Source: Verrucomicrobiota bacterium
GTDB taxonomy: Bacteria > Verrucomicrobiota > Kiritimatiellia > RFP12 > UBA1067
Length of the DNA: 37,181 bases
Reading direction: 5' to 3'
NCBI GenBank assembly: GCA_016280825.1
Contig: JAEEHL010000042.1
Span: forward strand, 1-37,181
Shown piece after piece: positions 37,161 through 37,181 of the stretch; positions within the stretch are counted from its first letter, which is position 1, and every line of letters begins with the position of its first letter. Both the position numbers and the translations under genes were made by a program. The notes below the pieces were generated by a model. The model was not told where the DNA came from. It ran no database searches and saw only the letters and a program-made list of their open reading frames with translations.

Positions 37161-37181
37161 AGCGCCCATTCCGAAATGTCG

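Noticed and set aside
36940-37181. Open frame from ATG 36940 to the window edge (MRRCRADFPNRCCHL...)
   Set aside because: Translates repeats and REP-like motifs, no RBS; probably non-coding, though a leaderless start is possible.
1-37181. tRNA, rRNA or integrase/prophage genes
   Set aside because: None recognised by eye; a tRNAscan/Infernal run would be needed to exclude small RNAs.

Overview
GC-rich, almost fully coding bacterial chromosome segment. Gene content (DapL, mre/pbp2/rodA/rng cluster, GH109 and GH30 enzymes, many secreted proteins) suggests a PVC-group glycan-degrading bacterium, possibly Kiritimatiellae-like; this is inference only. About 26 CDSs are supported, nearly all on +. 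Left part: GH109-type Gfo/Idh/MocA enzyme, pheS, corA, dxr, rseP, O-antigen ligase-like, dapL, peptide-binding SBP, rRNA methyltransferase and a PIG-L deacetylase (-). Middle: a 1536-aa secreted beta-helix-like repeat protein, Gfo/Idh oxidoreductase, barrel-only NagA-like amidohydrolase, prfB, DUF721/DciA-like ORF, second SBP and GH30. Then mreB-mreC-mreD-pbp2-rodA-rng, a secreted GH-like protein, a serpin, and a lower-GC right end with a DUF4143-type ATPase, a tiny lipoprotein-like ORF and a membrane-anchored hypothetical. The least ordinary signals are intergenic: (i) 7-8 bp tandem repeats at four junctions, one spanning both a stop and a start codon; (ii) a duplicated repeat-plus-promoter cassette on both sides of the giant repeat protein gene; (iii) three 13-bp iterons at exact 23-bp period before an apparently leaderless ATPase gene; (iv) GGGG-N5-CCCC REP-like motifs on both sides of the right-end module. 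I did not identify a complete, clearly new multi-gene system.
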